NCBI GenBank assembly: GCA_000466585.1
Contig: KE993464.1
Coordinates: 54,455-118,454, forward strand
Source: Clostridiales bacterium oral taxon 876 str. F0540
Lineage (GTDB): Bacteria; Bacillota; Clostridia; Clostridiales; Clostridiaceae
Length of the DNA stretch: 64,000 bases
Reading direction: 5' to 3'
Shown: positions 25,722 through 35,100 of the stretch, in pieces
Numbering within the stretch: position 1 is the first letter of the stretch
How the letters are laid out: the number at the start of each line of letters is the position of its first letter
Notes under the pieces: generated by a model
What the model was told of the DNA's origin: nothing
Seen by the model: the letters and a program-made list of their open reading frames with translations, nothing else
Database searches by the model: none
Translations under genes and position numbers: made by a program

Positions 25722-26373
25722 AAGAGGCTTTTATTAAATCTTCATATTTATAAATATAATGGTCTGCAGTTTTTATTATGTCTTCCTTTTGATGCTCTGA
25801 ATAAGCGTCATAAATGCCAACAACCTTCATACCTGCGGCCTTAGCTCCTTTTACAGCAGGAAGAATATCTTCATATACAATACATTCCTCAGGGGATACT
25901 CCTAACTTTTCAGCTGAAAGCAGATAAATATCAGGATTATCTTTACCTTTTGAAACTTCTATTGTTGTGGTTATAGAATCAAAGTATTCATATACACCAT
26001 TACTCTTTAATACTGTCTCTAGCAGCAGCTGTGAATTGCTTGTTGCAAGAGCAAGCTTTATTCCCTTAAACTTTAATAATTCAAGATACTCTTTTACATC
26101 AGGCTTTAATTTAACCGTGCTTGAGTACTCATAATAAGCCATGTTGTTCCATTCATCAACTATTTCTTCTATACTTTCAGGTAGGTTAAATCTGTTTTTA
26201 AAGTACTTTGCGGTATCAGTAAAGCTTAAGTGTTCTATTTCTCCTCTTAAATCTTCAGGAACCTCAATACCCCTTTCCTTTAAAAAATCTATATCAACTT
26301 TTGCCCATACCCCCATGGAATCTACTAATGTGCCGTCCAAATCAAATATTGCAGCTTTTATATTTTTAAGCAA
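25720..26373 (-). CDS. HAD-superfamily hydrolase, beta-phosphoglucomutase-like
   Basis: This 217-residue cytoplasmic phosphatase or phosphomutase has motif I FDLDGTLVDS (nucleophile Asp11, acid/base Asp13), motif II in LATSN, and motifs III-IV in KDNPDIYLLSAEKLGVSPEECIVYED. The helical cap lies between motifs I and II, as in subclass IA enzymes. The start is TTG at 26373 behind GAAGGGAG. The substrate is probably a sugar phosphate or nucleotide and cannot be told. Confidence 0.88.
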   Translation of the reverse strand: MLKNIKAAIFDLDGTLVDSMGVWAKVDIDFLKERGIEVPEDLRGEIEHLSFTDTAKYFKNRFNLPESIEEIVDEWNNMAYYEYSSTVKLKPDVKEYLELLKFKGIKLALATSNSQLLLETVLKSNGVYEYFDSITTTIEVSKGKDNPDIYLLSAEKLGVSPEECIVYEDILPAVKGAKAAGMKVVGIYDAYSEHQKEDIIKTADHYIYKYEDLIKAS

Positions 26374-26451
26374 AGCTATTCAATCTCCCTTCGTGTTATC
26401 GCCATATCTTTCAATTAAGTATAGCATGTCCATAAATAAAATTGAATAAAA

Positions 26452-26492
26452 AATAATAGCTATCCACTAATTGTGAATAACTATTATTTTGG
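26452..26492 (-). terminator. terminator of the hydrogenase-like gene
   Basis: AATAATAG and CTATTATT form the base of an imperfect hairpin between the stop of the hydrogenase-like gene and the HAD gene. Confidence 0.6.
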
Positions 26493-26503
26493 AGATGCAT
26501 ATT

Positions 26504-27853
26504 TTATGAAAAATCTCTTTCGAAGATTTCAACTCTTTCTTTGTGTTTAAAATCCTCTACGGAGTTAATTCCAAGTTTTTCAAGAATCCTGTTCATAGTA
26601 TCACTGTCTACAGCTACTTTTACATCAGAATTATAAGCAAATTCGTTAACTCGTTCTCTTCCTTCTTCCTTAGGTATTATTGCTTTTGGGCCGCCTACAC
26701 AGCCGCCTATGCAGCCCATACCTTCTATGAAGTTGGCTTTAATATTTCCTTCCTTAGCATCACTTAGCATCTTCTTACACTCTACTACACCGTTAGCTTG
26801 CGTGGCTTCCAACAATTTATATTTCTCAGGAAAAATTCTTTCTATAGCATCACTGACAGCTATAGATACGCCTCCTGTTCTCGCATAGAGTCTTCCACCT
26901 TTTGAGGCATATTCTGTAGAATAATCATTTGGAAGTTCTGCTGGGTTTATTCCTACAGCTTCAAAAATATCCTTTACTTCTGCAAAGGTTAGTACGAAGT
27001 CTATATCACCAAGCAAATCTTTTTCTTTAGCCTCTGCTTTTTTAGCTATACATGGTCCGATAAAAACAATCTTACAGTTTTCATTCAGCGCTTTCATAAC
27101 TCTTCCGGAAGCAATCATAGGAGATACAGAAGGGGATACATGTTTAACTAATTCGCTGTAAACCCTTTTGAGCATAGCTACCCACATTGGACAACAGCAG
27201 GAAGTTATCATGAAATCTTCTTTTGTATGTACATGTTCATCAAATTCCACAGCCTCTTTCAAGGTAAGCATATCTGCAAAGAAGGCTACTTCTATCATTT
27301 CTGTAAAGCCAAGTTTCTTAAAGGCACTTCTTAGCTGATATATGCTGACATCCGGACCGAATTGCCCTGTTATAGCAGGGGCTACGGCCGCTATAACGGG
27401 GGATTTTTCTTTCAATAGATTTACAAAAGGAATAAACTCAACTTTATCCAGTATTGATCCTGTTGGGCAGGCTTCTACGCAGAAACCGCAATCAGTACAT
27501 TTTTCTTCATCTATAGAAGAGGTGTGTCTATCTTCATCTATAGCTATGGCATCAAAGGGACAGGATTTCTGGCACATTGTCTTTCCTTCAATATCAACAC
27601 AATCCATTGAACAAGTTTTAACTTTGTTAACAACCTTATGGTTAATTTCATAACCTTTTACAGCTTTTTTTAGGTCACTAATATAATCCACTGTAAAATC
27701 TAATTGAACTCCGCAAAGAGAAGATATAACTCGAGCTAAATCTTCTTTATCTACTTCGGGATCAGATAAAATAGTTTCAAGTTTTTTTTCAAATCCGCCA
27801 TCATAATATGCATTCACAATTTCCTTAAAAAGATCGCTATATTTAGCTTTCAA
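26504..27853 (-). CDS. [FeFe]-hydrogenase-family protein (group-D-like)
   Basis: This 449-residue iron-sulfur protein has an N-terminal all-helical domain, two ferredoxin-type clusters (CxxxCP; CTDCGFCVEACP) and an H-cluster domain. The three H-cluster motifs are variant: TSCCCPMW (about 218) instead of TSCCPxW, GPCIAKKAEA (about 266) instead of MPCxxKxxE, and GMGCIGGCVGGP (about 383). Such TSCCCP/GPC variants occur in the sensory or uncharacterised group D lineage rather than in the H2-evolving group A enzymes. The start is TTG at 27853 with GGAGATG. Whether it makes or senses H2 is unknown. Confidence 0.85.
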   Translation of the reverse strand: MKAKYSDLFKEIVNAYYDGGFEKKLETILSDPEVDKEDLARVISSLCGVQLDFTVDYISDLKKAVKGYEINHKVVNKVKTCSMDCVDIEGKTMCQKSCPFDAIAIDEDRHTSSIDEEKCTDCGFCVEACPTGSILDKVEFIPFVNLLKEKSPVIAAVAPAITGQFGPDVSIYQLRSAFKKLGFTEMIEVAFFADMLTLKEAVEFDEHVHTKEDFMITSCCCPMWVAMLKRVYSELVKHVSPSVSPMIASGRVMKALNENCKIVFIGPCIAKKAEAKEKDLLGDIDFVLTFAEVKDIFEAVGINPAELPNDYSTEYASKGGRLYARTGGVSIAVSDAIERIFPEKYKLLEATQANGVVECKKMLSDAKEGNIKANFIEGMGCIGGCVGGPKAIIPKEEGRERVNEFAYNSDVKVAVDSDTMNRILEKLGINSVEDFKHKERVEIFERDFS

Positions 27854-27930
27854 AATACCATCTCCTAATGAGTAAATCAGTTATAAAAATACAATCCAGT
27901 ATATTTTGTGAAAAAAGTATTTTTTTATAC

Positions 27931-27954
27931 AAAAAAAAGAACCCTAGGGTTCTT
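27931..27954 (-). terminator. terminator of the truncated ferredoxin-like paralogue
   Basis: The perfect palindrome AAGAACCCTAGGGTTCTT is followed on the minus strand by a T run. Confidence 0.85.
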
Positions 27955-27956
27955 AT

Positions 27957-28397
27957 CTATATGGAACTTAGTAAAGGCAAATACTCAATTTTATCAATAT
28001 AATTACCATTAGGACATGCTTCTATGCAAAAACCACAATCAGTACATTTAGCGCTATCTATCAATGTTGTATGCTTTGATTCGTCTATTACTATGGCATC
28101 AAAAGGACAGGAACTTTGGCAAAGTGTTTTTGTATCGGAGCTTGTGCAATTCATGCAGCAATTTTTAACTTTAATTACTACTTTATTATTAGCAGTATAA
28201 TTTGAAATTGCTTTTTTTAATTCCCGGGAAAAATTATTTTTGGTATATGAACCTTCTACTCCACACAAGGAAGAAATGATTTTAGATAATTCATCTTTAT
28301 TTGCGTCATCTTTATTTAATAAATTATCAACGGTGTCTTCAAAATTATTATCAATATAACTTTTTACTAAAATCTTAAACAATGCGTTATTATCCAT
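27957..28397 (-). CDS. truncated paralogue of the hydrogenase-like protein (iron-sulfur N-terminal part only)
   Basis: This 146-residue protein mirrors the N-terminal part of the adjacent hydrogenase-like protein: the helical domain (ISSLCGVEGSY), CCMNC, CxxSCPFDA and CTDCGFCIEACP. It ends soon after the second ferredoxin motif, before the H-cluster domain. The stop is followed directly by a terminator, and a ribosome site (AGGAGC) precedes the start, so it looks like a deliberate two-cluster ferredoxin-like protein and not debris. It probably arose by tandem duplication followed by truncation. Confidence 0.8.
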   Translation of the reverse strand: MDNNALFKILVKSYIDNNFEDTVDNLLNKDDANKDELSKIISSLCGVEGSYTKNNFSRELKKAISNYTANNKVVIKVKNCCMNCTSSDTKTLCQSSCPFDAIVIDESKHTTLIDSAKCTDCGFCIEACPNGNYIDKIEYLPLLSSI

Positions 28398-28559
28398 AGC
28401 AACAGCTCCTTTAGTTTAAATATATTGATGAAAATATTATATCACAACGTTTACAAAATTGCTTTAAAATTTTTAAAATTGTGACTTAGATTTGATGCAT
28501 AAGTAACAAAAAAATGCAAATACTATACTGTAAACTATAATTGACTAGAGGTGTTTTGT

Positions 28560-28766
28560 ATGACTACAGTTTTATTAATCATGTTAGGCGGTACTGTAGG
28601 TTTTTTTACTGCAGCGCTATGCAAAGCAGCAGGAAGAGCAGATAGAGATATTGAGCTATTAGAAGCACAGGAAAACAATATTGATAATTATGTGGTACAT
28701 GATTCGGAAGTTGATGGAGATTTAGCAGCAGAGAGTATTGAAATAGAAAAAGAAACCTTAATATAA
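28560..28766 (+). CDS. small DUF3789-like membrane protein
   Basis: This 68-residue protein has one N-terminal hydrophobic segment (LLIMLGGTVGFFTAALC) and an acidic tail. The ATG at 28560 is served by GAGGTG. The hydrophobic segment followed by CKAAGRAD recalls DUF3789 proteins. Function unknown. Confidence 0.6.
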   Translation: MTTVLLIMLGGTVGFFTAALCKAAGRADRDIELLEAQENNIDNYVVHDSEVDGDLAAESIEIEKETLI

Positions 28767-28878
28767 GATTTGGATTACATGCCAATAATATAGTTTCTTT
28801 GAAACAGTTTACGAGGATATAGAACCTTCTTTATAAGCATTATAATATTGTATTCTTTATTAAATAGGAGGGTTAAAT

Positions 28879-29061
28879 ATGAAAAATCGTGAAGGTTTAA
28901 TACCAACAATTTTAGGAGCAGCAGTAACAGCTACAGCAGCTACAGCAGCTACAACTAAATTCAGATCAAAAGATACTTCCTCAATGATTGCAGCAGGAAT
29001 TGCTGGTTTTGGTCTTGCTCATATTGTTCTTGGAGCTATAGATTTGGTAGAGCATAGATAA
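28879..29061 (+). CDS. small alanine/threonine-rich membrane protein
   Basis: This 60-residue protein has a strong ribosome site (AGGAGGG). It carries an Ala/Thr-rich hydrophobic segment and a second one (MIAAGIAGFGLAHIVLGAI), with basic residues between and at the C-terminus. I do not recognise it. It is one of a group of tiny membrane proteins in this stretch. Confidence 0.65.
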   Translation: MKNREGLIPTILGAAVTATAATAATTKFRSKDTSSMIAAGIAGFGLAHIVLGAIDLVEHR

Positions 29062-29185
29062 TAATAGAATATAGAGAATAGGGCATGCATAGAATTATAT
29101 GTGATATAATTTGTGCATGTCCTTTTATTTTAAAGGAAATTGAAAAGGTTTGTAGAAATTATAAATGAAGAGGGGTGATATTATT

Positions 29186-29962
29186 TTGGATACTTTAGAA
29201 GTATTAAAAAACAGAATGTCTCTTAGAAAGTATGCTGACAGACCAATTTCAGAAGAAGACTTAAAAATTGTGCTTGAAGGTGCTATGAGAGCTCCAACAG
29301 CAGGAAATATGATGCTGTACTCGATAATAGTTGTTAAGGATAAAGAAAAAAAAGAAATATTGAGCAGAACCTGTGATAACCAGCCATTTATAGCTAATGC
29401 TCCTGTGGTATTAATTTTCCTTGCTGATATGCAAAGGTGGTTTGATTACTACAATTACAGCGGTGTAAAGGAATTTTGCGTAGAGAAAGGTATAGAGTAT
29501 AATTCTCCGGATGAGGGAGACTTAATGCTTGCAGCCGCTGATGCGATTATAGCTGCTCAAAATGCGGTAATAGCAGGCGAGGCTTTAAATATTGGTTCTT
29601 GCTATATTGGAGATATCATAGAAAACTATGAGATACATAGAGATTTGCTAAAGCTTCCAAAGTGGGTATTCCCTGTAGCAATGCTCTGTATGGGATACTA
29701 TCCTGAAGAGCAAAAAAGAATTATTAGTCCACGATTTGATAGTGAGTATATAGTTTACAATGAAGAATATAGAAGACTTACCGATGAGGATTTTAAGGAC
29801 ATGTTTGTAGAAAGAGAGAAGAGAGTATCTCCGGATAATAAACTGGGTGCAAAGAATTTAGGTCAATTTATGTATGCAAAAAAAACAGGTTCGGAATTTT
29901 CCAAGGAGATGACTAGATCAGTAAGAGAAATGCTGAAAAATTGGCATGGAGAAGATATATAA
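29186..29962 (+). CDS. nitroreductase-family NAD(P)H-dependent oxidoreductase
   Basis: This 258-residue flavoprotein fits the nitroreductase fold: the FMN-binding N-terminus (RMSLRKYADRPISEEDL) and the segment APTAGNMMLYS are typical. The C-terminus is somewhat extended. An in-frame ATG at 29165 lacks a ribosome site, whereas the TTG at 29186 is preceded by GAGGGGTGA, so I prefer the latter. The physiological substrate is unknown. Confidence 0.85.
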   Translation: MDTLEVLKNRMSLRKYADRPISEEDLKIVLEGAMRAPTAGNMMLYSIIVVKDKEKKEILSRTCDNQPFIANAPVVLIFLADMQRWFDYYNYSGVKEFCVEKGIEYNSPDEGDLMLAAADAIIAAQNAVIAGEALNIGSCYIGDIIENYEIHRDLLKLPKWVFPVAMLCMGYYPEEQKRIISPRFDSEYIVYNEEYRRLTDEDFKDMFVEREKRVSPDNKLGAKNLGQFMYAKKTGSEFSKEMTRSVREMLKNWHGEDI

Positions 29963-30024
29963 TTGATAACTATTTTTAGGGCAGTTTCATAGATTGTATT
30001 AAGAACAAGATTTTGGAGGATTCT

Positions 30025-30150
30025 ATGATATTTGCCGCCGCTTCAGTTATAGCATTAATTACAATCATCGTTATTATAGCCTGCTTTAAAGCCACAGGGT
30101 TTTTTATTGAATTAAATAAAATTAATATAAAGGACAAGGATGAAAAATAA
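30025..30150 (+). CDS. 41-residue single-pass membrane peptide
   Basis: A short frame with a good ribosome site (TTGGAGGATTCT) encodes one hydrophobic helix (VIALITIIVIIACF) followed by a charged tail (KINIKDKDEK). It is too short to assign, but the ribosome site and membrane-peptide composition support it as a real gene. Confidence 0.5.
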   Translation: MIFAAASVIALITIIVIIACFKATGFFIELNKINIKDKDEK

Positions 30151-30231
30151 ACATGTGAATAAAATTTTATGTTTTACTTATAATCTCTAATAAAGGGCTA
30201 TTATGAAACTTATGAGAGGGATGAGAAAAGT

Positions 30232-30390
30232 ATGAGCATAAATGAAAAAAAGAAAAAGGCTGAAATCGAAGATGCTATAACAGATATGATAAATGAAGGA
30301 TCAGAAGGTGTTACAACCTTAAGTAAAGATGTAGAAGCAAAGTATGAGTCCAGAGCTTATAAAGTTCCCGGAGATGATGACAGAGAATAA
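30232..30390 (+). CDS. 52-residue hydrophilic protein, function unknown
   Basis: The frame is followed at once by a terminator (30397) and encodes a charged, helix-prone small protein (SINEKKKKAEIEDAITDMINE). The ribosome site is modest (GAGGGATGAG). Not recognised. Confidence 0.55.
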   Translation: MSINEKKKKAEIEDAITDMINEGSEGVTTLSKDVEAKYESRAYKVPGDDDRE

Positions 30391-30396
30391 GTTTTG

Positions 30397-30427
30397 CAGC
30401 TGCTATAGAATGCAGCTGTTTTTTTGT
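30397..30427 (+). terminator. rho-independent terminator
   Basis: CAGCTGC pairs with GCAGCTG around TATAGAAT, followed by a seven-base T run. Confidence 0.85.
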
Positions 30428-30498
30428 ACATTAAAATAATTTATTTGGGAAAACTTAAATCAGGATTATATATTTTATTAAATATAGGAGGTACTTAG

Positions 30499-30924
30499 AT
30501 GAGAATGCATCATAGACATAGAACAAGAAATATTGCAATAGGAAGTATAATAGCCGCTGCTGGAGCAGGCTCAGCTGCATATGCTATTTATAAATTTACA
30601 AAAGGAAAAGGCAAGAAAGATAATGATTCTAGGCTTGAACCAGAAGATATAAAGATTGTTCAAAGCGCAAATGATGTACTGCTGAATAAAATTGGAACTA
30701 CAAATTCAGAGATAGAAGAAGCAAAGCATACTCATAAGACTGCCTATGATCTGGCAAAGGATAAAGGATTTAGCGAAGAGCAGTTCAAAATGTTTGTCAA
30801 TCAGGAAAGAACAAGAGGAATTGATGAGCTTGTACTAAATAGAAAGATAAGTGATGAAGTAGGAGAACAGGTTAAGCAGAAGATAATTCAGCATACAAAC
30901 AGCTGGGATGGAATGCTTTGCTAA
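30499..30924 (+). CDS. membrane-anchored small protein, function unknown
   Basis: This 141-residue protein starts with a His/Arg-rich stretch (MRMHHRHRTRN), then a transmembrane segment (IAIGSIIAAAGAGSAAYAIY) and a cytoplasmic or surface helical domain with TNSEIEEAKHTHKTAYDLAK. A perfect AGGAGG ribosome site precedes the ATG. I do not recognise the family. Confidence 0.75.
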   Translation: MRMHHRHRTRNIAIGSIIAAAGAGSAAYAIYKFTKGKGKKDNDSRLEPEDIKIVQSANDVLLNKIGTTNSEIEEAKHTHKTAYDLAKDKGFSEEQFKMFVNQERTRGIDELVLNRKISDEVGEQVKQKIIQHTNSWDGMLC

Positions 30925-30936
30925 GTTAAAGCAGAT

Positions 30937-30978
30937 AAAAAGCGTGCCTAGGGATTAAAATCCCCTGGAACGCTTTTT
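30937..30978. terminator. bidirectional terminator
   Basis: AAAAAGCGT pairs with ACGCTTTTT at the base; the stem continues as an interrupted G/C-rich hairpin. It serves the converging genes on both sides. Confidence 0.8.
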
Positions 30979-31162
30979 ATATATTTACTGGTTCATCCGG
31001 CTTTCCTAAGACATAAATGTTCACATGGTCGTCATAATCAACTGAAAAAGATCCTGTGTATATGTTTATAAGTTTCCAGCCCTTTTCTAAAAGTTCATTT
31101 GCTTCATTTTGGCTATGTGTTTCCTGCACTCTTGTAATACTTAAAAGGCTTTCCTGAAGCAT
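30977..31162 (-). CDS. 61-residue protein, function unknown
   Basis: On the minus strand a good ribosome site (AAGGTGGTG) precedes the ATG. The sequence contains EANELLEKGWKLINIYTG, which recalls small DUF1737-like proteins, but this match is weak. Confidence 0.6.
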   Translation of the reverse strand: MLQESLLSITRVQETHSQNEANELLEKGWKLINIYTGSFSVDYDDHVNIYVLGKPDEPVNI

Positions 31163-31310
31163 ATTTTCACCACCTTACTTTATAACTATTTATTATAAAT
31201 AGCTTTTACATTTTTAAATAAAATATGTTAGTTAACAGGTTTATATAGATAATTTAAAAAATAAGTGGGCAATCTATAATTACAACTACAAAATAAAAGG
31301 AGTGTTAATT

Positions 31311-31490
31311 ATGATAAGAGAAATGACAGGAACAAGAACATTGGCTTCAGTATTTATGCCTAAAAAAAGAAGAAGAAAGAGAAACATGATGGTTCCAAGT
31401 ATGAGCACACTTGGAATAATGGCAGGTGCTGGAATAGCATATATGGCTATGAGAAAAAATAAAGATAGCAATGAAGAAAGTGAAGAATAA
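31311..31490 (+). CDS. 59-residue basic membrane peptide
   Basis: The ATG at 31311 follows AAGGAGTG. The product has a basic stretch (PKKRRRKRN), one hydrophobic helix (TLGIMAGAGIAYMAM) and an acidic tail. A terminator follows directly. Not recognised. Confidence 0.65.
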   Translation: MIREMTGTRTLASVFMPKKRRRKRNMMVPSMSTLGIMAGAGIAYMAMRKNKDSNEESEE

Positions 31491-31496
31491 ATAATT

Positions 31497-31524
31497 AAAG
31501 GGCTTAGATTTTTCTAAGCCCTTT
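31497..31524. terminator. bidirectional terminator before tRNA-Pro
   Basis: AAAGGGCTTAG (31497-31507) pairs perfectly with CTAAGCCCTTT (31514-31524). It ends the small membrane-peptide transcript on the plus strand and the tRNA transcript on the minus strand. Confidence 0.85.
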
Positions 31525-31532
31525 AATGGAAA

Positions 31533-31608
31533 TGGTCGGGGTAACAGGACTCGAACCTGCGACCTCATGCTCCCGAAGCACGCGCGCTACCACCTGCGCT
31601 ATACCCCG
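31533..31608 (-). tRNA. tRNA-Pro (anticodon CGG)
   Basis: The cloverleaf is complete on the minus strand: acceptor CGGGGTA, D arm, anticodon loop TTCGGGA giving anticodon CGG, T arm GTTCGAGTC, and an encoded CCA at 31533-31535. Confidence 0.95.
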
Positions 31609-31671
31609 ATATAATATATCGATATAAAATTATTATATATAAATAAATCTATAAATTCAATAGAAAAAGTT

Positions 31672-31697
31672 AAAAGAAGTTATCATTTGATAACTTC
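31672..31697 (-). terminator. hairpin between the two tRNA-Pro genes
   Basis: GAAGTTATCA (31676-31685) pairs with TGATAACTTC (31688-31697). On the minus strand a short T run follows. It may separate the two tRNAs into independent transcripts or shape processing of a common one. Confidence 0.6.
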
Positions 31698-31704
31698 TTA
31701 TCTT

Positions 31705-31780
31705 TGGTCGGGGTGACAGGGATTGAACCTGCGACCTCATGCTCCCAAAGCACGCGCGCTCCCATCTGCGCCACACCCCG
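31705..31780 (-). tRNA. tRNA-Pro (anticodon TGG)
   Basis: A second minus-strand cloverleaf closely related to the first; the anticodon loop TTTGGGA gives anticodon TGG, and CCA is encoded at 31705-31707. Confidence 0.95.
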
Positions 31781-31840
31781 TAGCACAAAGATTATTATAT
31801 AAGAGAGTAGTGAAAAAATCAAGCATTTTTTATAACAAAT

Positions 31841-31970
31841 CTAAGTTTTATTGTTAAAGGATATTTCTCCCGACAGAACTGTCACTGCGGAGCCTCCTAC
31901 TTTAACACTTTCAATCATATTGTTCTTTCTAGAAGTTGAAACATAAGCACAGCTAGGTCTTAGATTTTAT
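31841..31970 (-). pseudogene. C-terminal remnant of a PhzF-like isomerase gene
   Basis: On the minus strand one frame reads SCAYVSTSRKNNMIESVKVG followed by GSAVTVLSGEI and a stop. The pattern of KVGGSAVTVLSGEI resembles the C-terminus of PhzF-family proteins. The upstream part is lost (a TAA precedes it in frame). The rest of the gap to 32124 is AT-rich and holds no gene I can see. Confidence 0.4.
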
Positions 31971-32124
31971 TTAAGCCAATCACTAAGTATGTTGACTAAT
32001 AAGAATTGACTTCAGATTTATTAAATTGTTATGGTTTTAGTTGAATTTTAATTAAAAATAAATTAATATTGATATAGAAAAGGTTTTCTAAAGCATACTG
32101 TGATTAGATGAGGAGGCGGCATAT

Positions 32125-35100
32125 ATGAAAAAAGTTACGTACACACCACCTATCAATGAATATCCCGAATGGAATAATAATCCTGAGGTTTTTCAAATTA
32201 ATAGATTAGAAGCACATGCAACACTTATGCCTTATGAGGAAATGGTTAATTCTCAAAACCATTTATCCCTTAATGGAAGCTGGAAATTTAGCTTTGCAGA
32301 GAATCCGGATAAGAGAATAAAAAATTTTTACGATAAAAATTATGACATTAAAAGCTGGAAGGAAATAAAGGTTCCGGGACATTGGCAGCTTCAAGGCTAT
32401 GATTATCCTCAATATACTAACAAGCTCTATCCATGGCACGGAAAAGAAGATGTTAAAGTAGGATTTGCTCCAACAGAGTATAATCCGGTTGGTTCTTATG
32501 TGAAGGTTTTTGATATAACTGAATCTTTCATTGGTAAGCCGGTATATATAAGCTTTCAAGGAGTTGAATCGGCTTTTTACTTGTGGGTAAATGGGGAATT
32601 TGTTGGTTATAGTGAAGATTCATTTTCGCCATCTGAATTTGATATAACCTCATATGTGGTTTCCGGAGAAAATAAAATATCGGTTGAAGTTTACAGATGG
32701 TGTGATGCGAGCTGGCTTGAGGATCAAGATTTTTGGAGGCTAAGCGGTATCTTTAGAGATGTTTATATTTATTCTACATCTGATACACATATATATGATT
32801 TCTCTGTAATTACAGATTTAGATGACAATTATAAAGATGCCGAATTAAAAATAAATGCAAAGATTACTAATTACTTTTCAAAAGAAATGGAAGCTATAAC
32901 TTTAGAAGGCATACTTTATGATAAAAATAATAATTTGGTTTATAATGAACCTTTACAAATGAGGGTGGATTTAAGCAAAAATGAAGAGGCTTTAGTAGAA
33001 GGATCACAGTTTATAGAAAATCCATTAAAATGGAGTGCGGAGTGTCCTAATCTATATAAACTGGTTTTAAATTTAAAAGATAGTATGGGAAATACAATTG
33101 AAACTGCAGGCTGCAAGGTTGGCTTTAGGAAATTTGAACTGAAAGACGGCTTGATGAAAATAAATGGTGAGAGAATTTTATTTAAGGGTGTTAACAGGCA
33201 TGAATTTAACTGTAAGTTAGGAAGAGCCATAAGTTATGAGGATATGGTATATGATATTAAGCTTATGAAAAAGTTTAATATAAATGCAGTAAGAACCTCC
33301 CATTATCCTAATAACACACGCTGGTATGAGCTTTGCGATGAATATGGTTTATATGTGATTGATGAAACAAACCTTGAGACACATGGAATGTGGGAGCTTG
33401 GTCATTATAAAGAAGAGGAAATACTTCCGGGAAGTCATCCTGAGTGGACGGCTGCTGTAATTGACAGATGTAATTCCATGTTTGAAAGAGATAAAAATCA
33501 CCCCTCCATACTCATTTGGTCACTGGGAAATGAGGCTTATGGTGGAGAGAATTTCATTAAAATGCATGATTTTTTAAAGGCAAAGGATACTACAAGACTT
33601 ATCCATTATGAAGGCTTGTTTCATCACAGAGCTACAGAAGCAGCTTCAGATATGGAGAGCCAAATGTATACAAAGCCAAGAGATGTAGAAGCTTATGCTT
33701 TAAGCAATCCTAAAAAGCCATTTATACTTTGCGAATACAGTCACTCCATGGGAAATTCAAATGGTAACTTATTTAAGTACTTGGAGCTGTTTAGAAAATA
33801 TCCTATACTTCAGGGCGGTTTTATATGGGATTGGATTGACCAGGCTATATTAACTAAAACAAAGGATGGAAAAGAGTATTTAGCCTATGGAGGAGATTTC
33901 GGAGATACACCTAATGATAATAATTTCTGCGGGAACGGCATAGTATTTGCAGACAGAACCCTGACCCCTAAGATTTACGAAGTGAAAAAGTGCTATGAAA
34001 GCATAAGTGTGGAAGCAATAGATTTAAAACAAGGAAAATTTAAAATTCACAATGAGTTTTTGTTTACAAACTTAAATGAATATATTCTTCATTGGAGTAT
34101 AGAGAAAAATGGTGTTTCTATACTTGAAGGAAATAGTGAAATTGATGTGAAGCCTAACTCAGATGGAGTTATTGGACTAAATTACGAACTTGAAAAAGCT
34201 CATTCTGCTAATGATGAATATATCCTTAATATAAGCTTTTTGTTAAAAAATAGCACTTTGTGGGCAGAGGAAGGACATGAAATTTCCTTTGAGCAATTTA
34301 AGCTTTTTGCGGAATCAGAAGATGTTGAGATAGTTGACGAGAAGCTTTCCGATATAATTATTAATAACAGCTTCGATAAATTAATAGCTGAGGGAAAAGA
34401 TTTTACTGCAACCTTTGATAAAGCAAAGGGAGAATTGGTTTCTTATAACTACAAAGGTGTAGAGCTTCTTAGAAGTCCTATAACTCCAAACTTTTGGAGA
34501 GCTGTTACTGATAATGACAGAGGAAATAGTTTGGAGAAAAGATGTTCTATATGGAGAGAGGCTGGCAATAATAAAGTAGTTAAAACTATTAATATTAGCG
34601 ACTTCAAAAATTATGTTCAGCTAAAGGTAAACCTTATGCTTAATACAACTCCATCGTCAGAATGTATAGTCTGCTACGAGATTTATGGAGACGGAGAAGT
34701 AAGAATTACAGAAACGTTAGTTCCTGGAGTTGGAATGCCAGAGATACCTGAAGTAGGTATGATGTTTTCTATGGAAAAACAATTTGAAGATTTGACTTGG
34801 TATGGAAATGGCCCGCATGAAAACTACTGGGATAGGAATAAAGGTGCCAAGATAGGGTTGTATAAAGGAAAAGTTTATGATCAATTTGTTCCTTACTTAA
34901 GGCCACAGGAATGTGGAAATAAGACTGATGTCAGATGGGCATCCATAGTAAACGCTGAAGGAGTTGGATTTATAATAAAAGGTTTGCCGACAATAGAATT
35001 AAATGTGCTACCTTATAGCCCTTTTGAGCTTGAAGAGAATGATCACCCTTATAAGCTTCCTCAAAGCGACAAGATAGTTGTAAGGATAAATCATAAACAA

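Noticed and set aside
27342..27653. Plus-strand frame of 103 codons over the hydrogenase gene
   Set aside because: Antisense to well-defined iron-sulfur motifs; no homology signs and no ribosome site.
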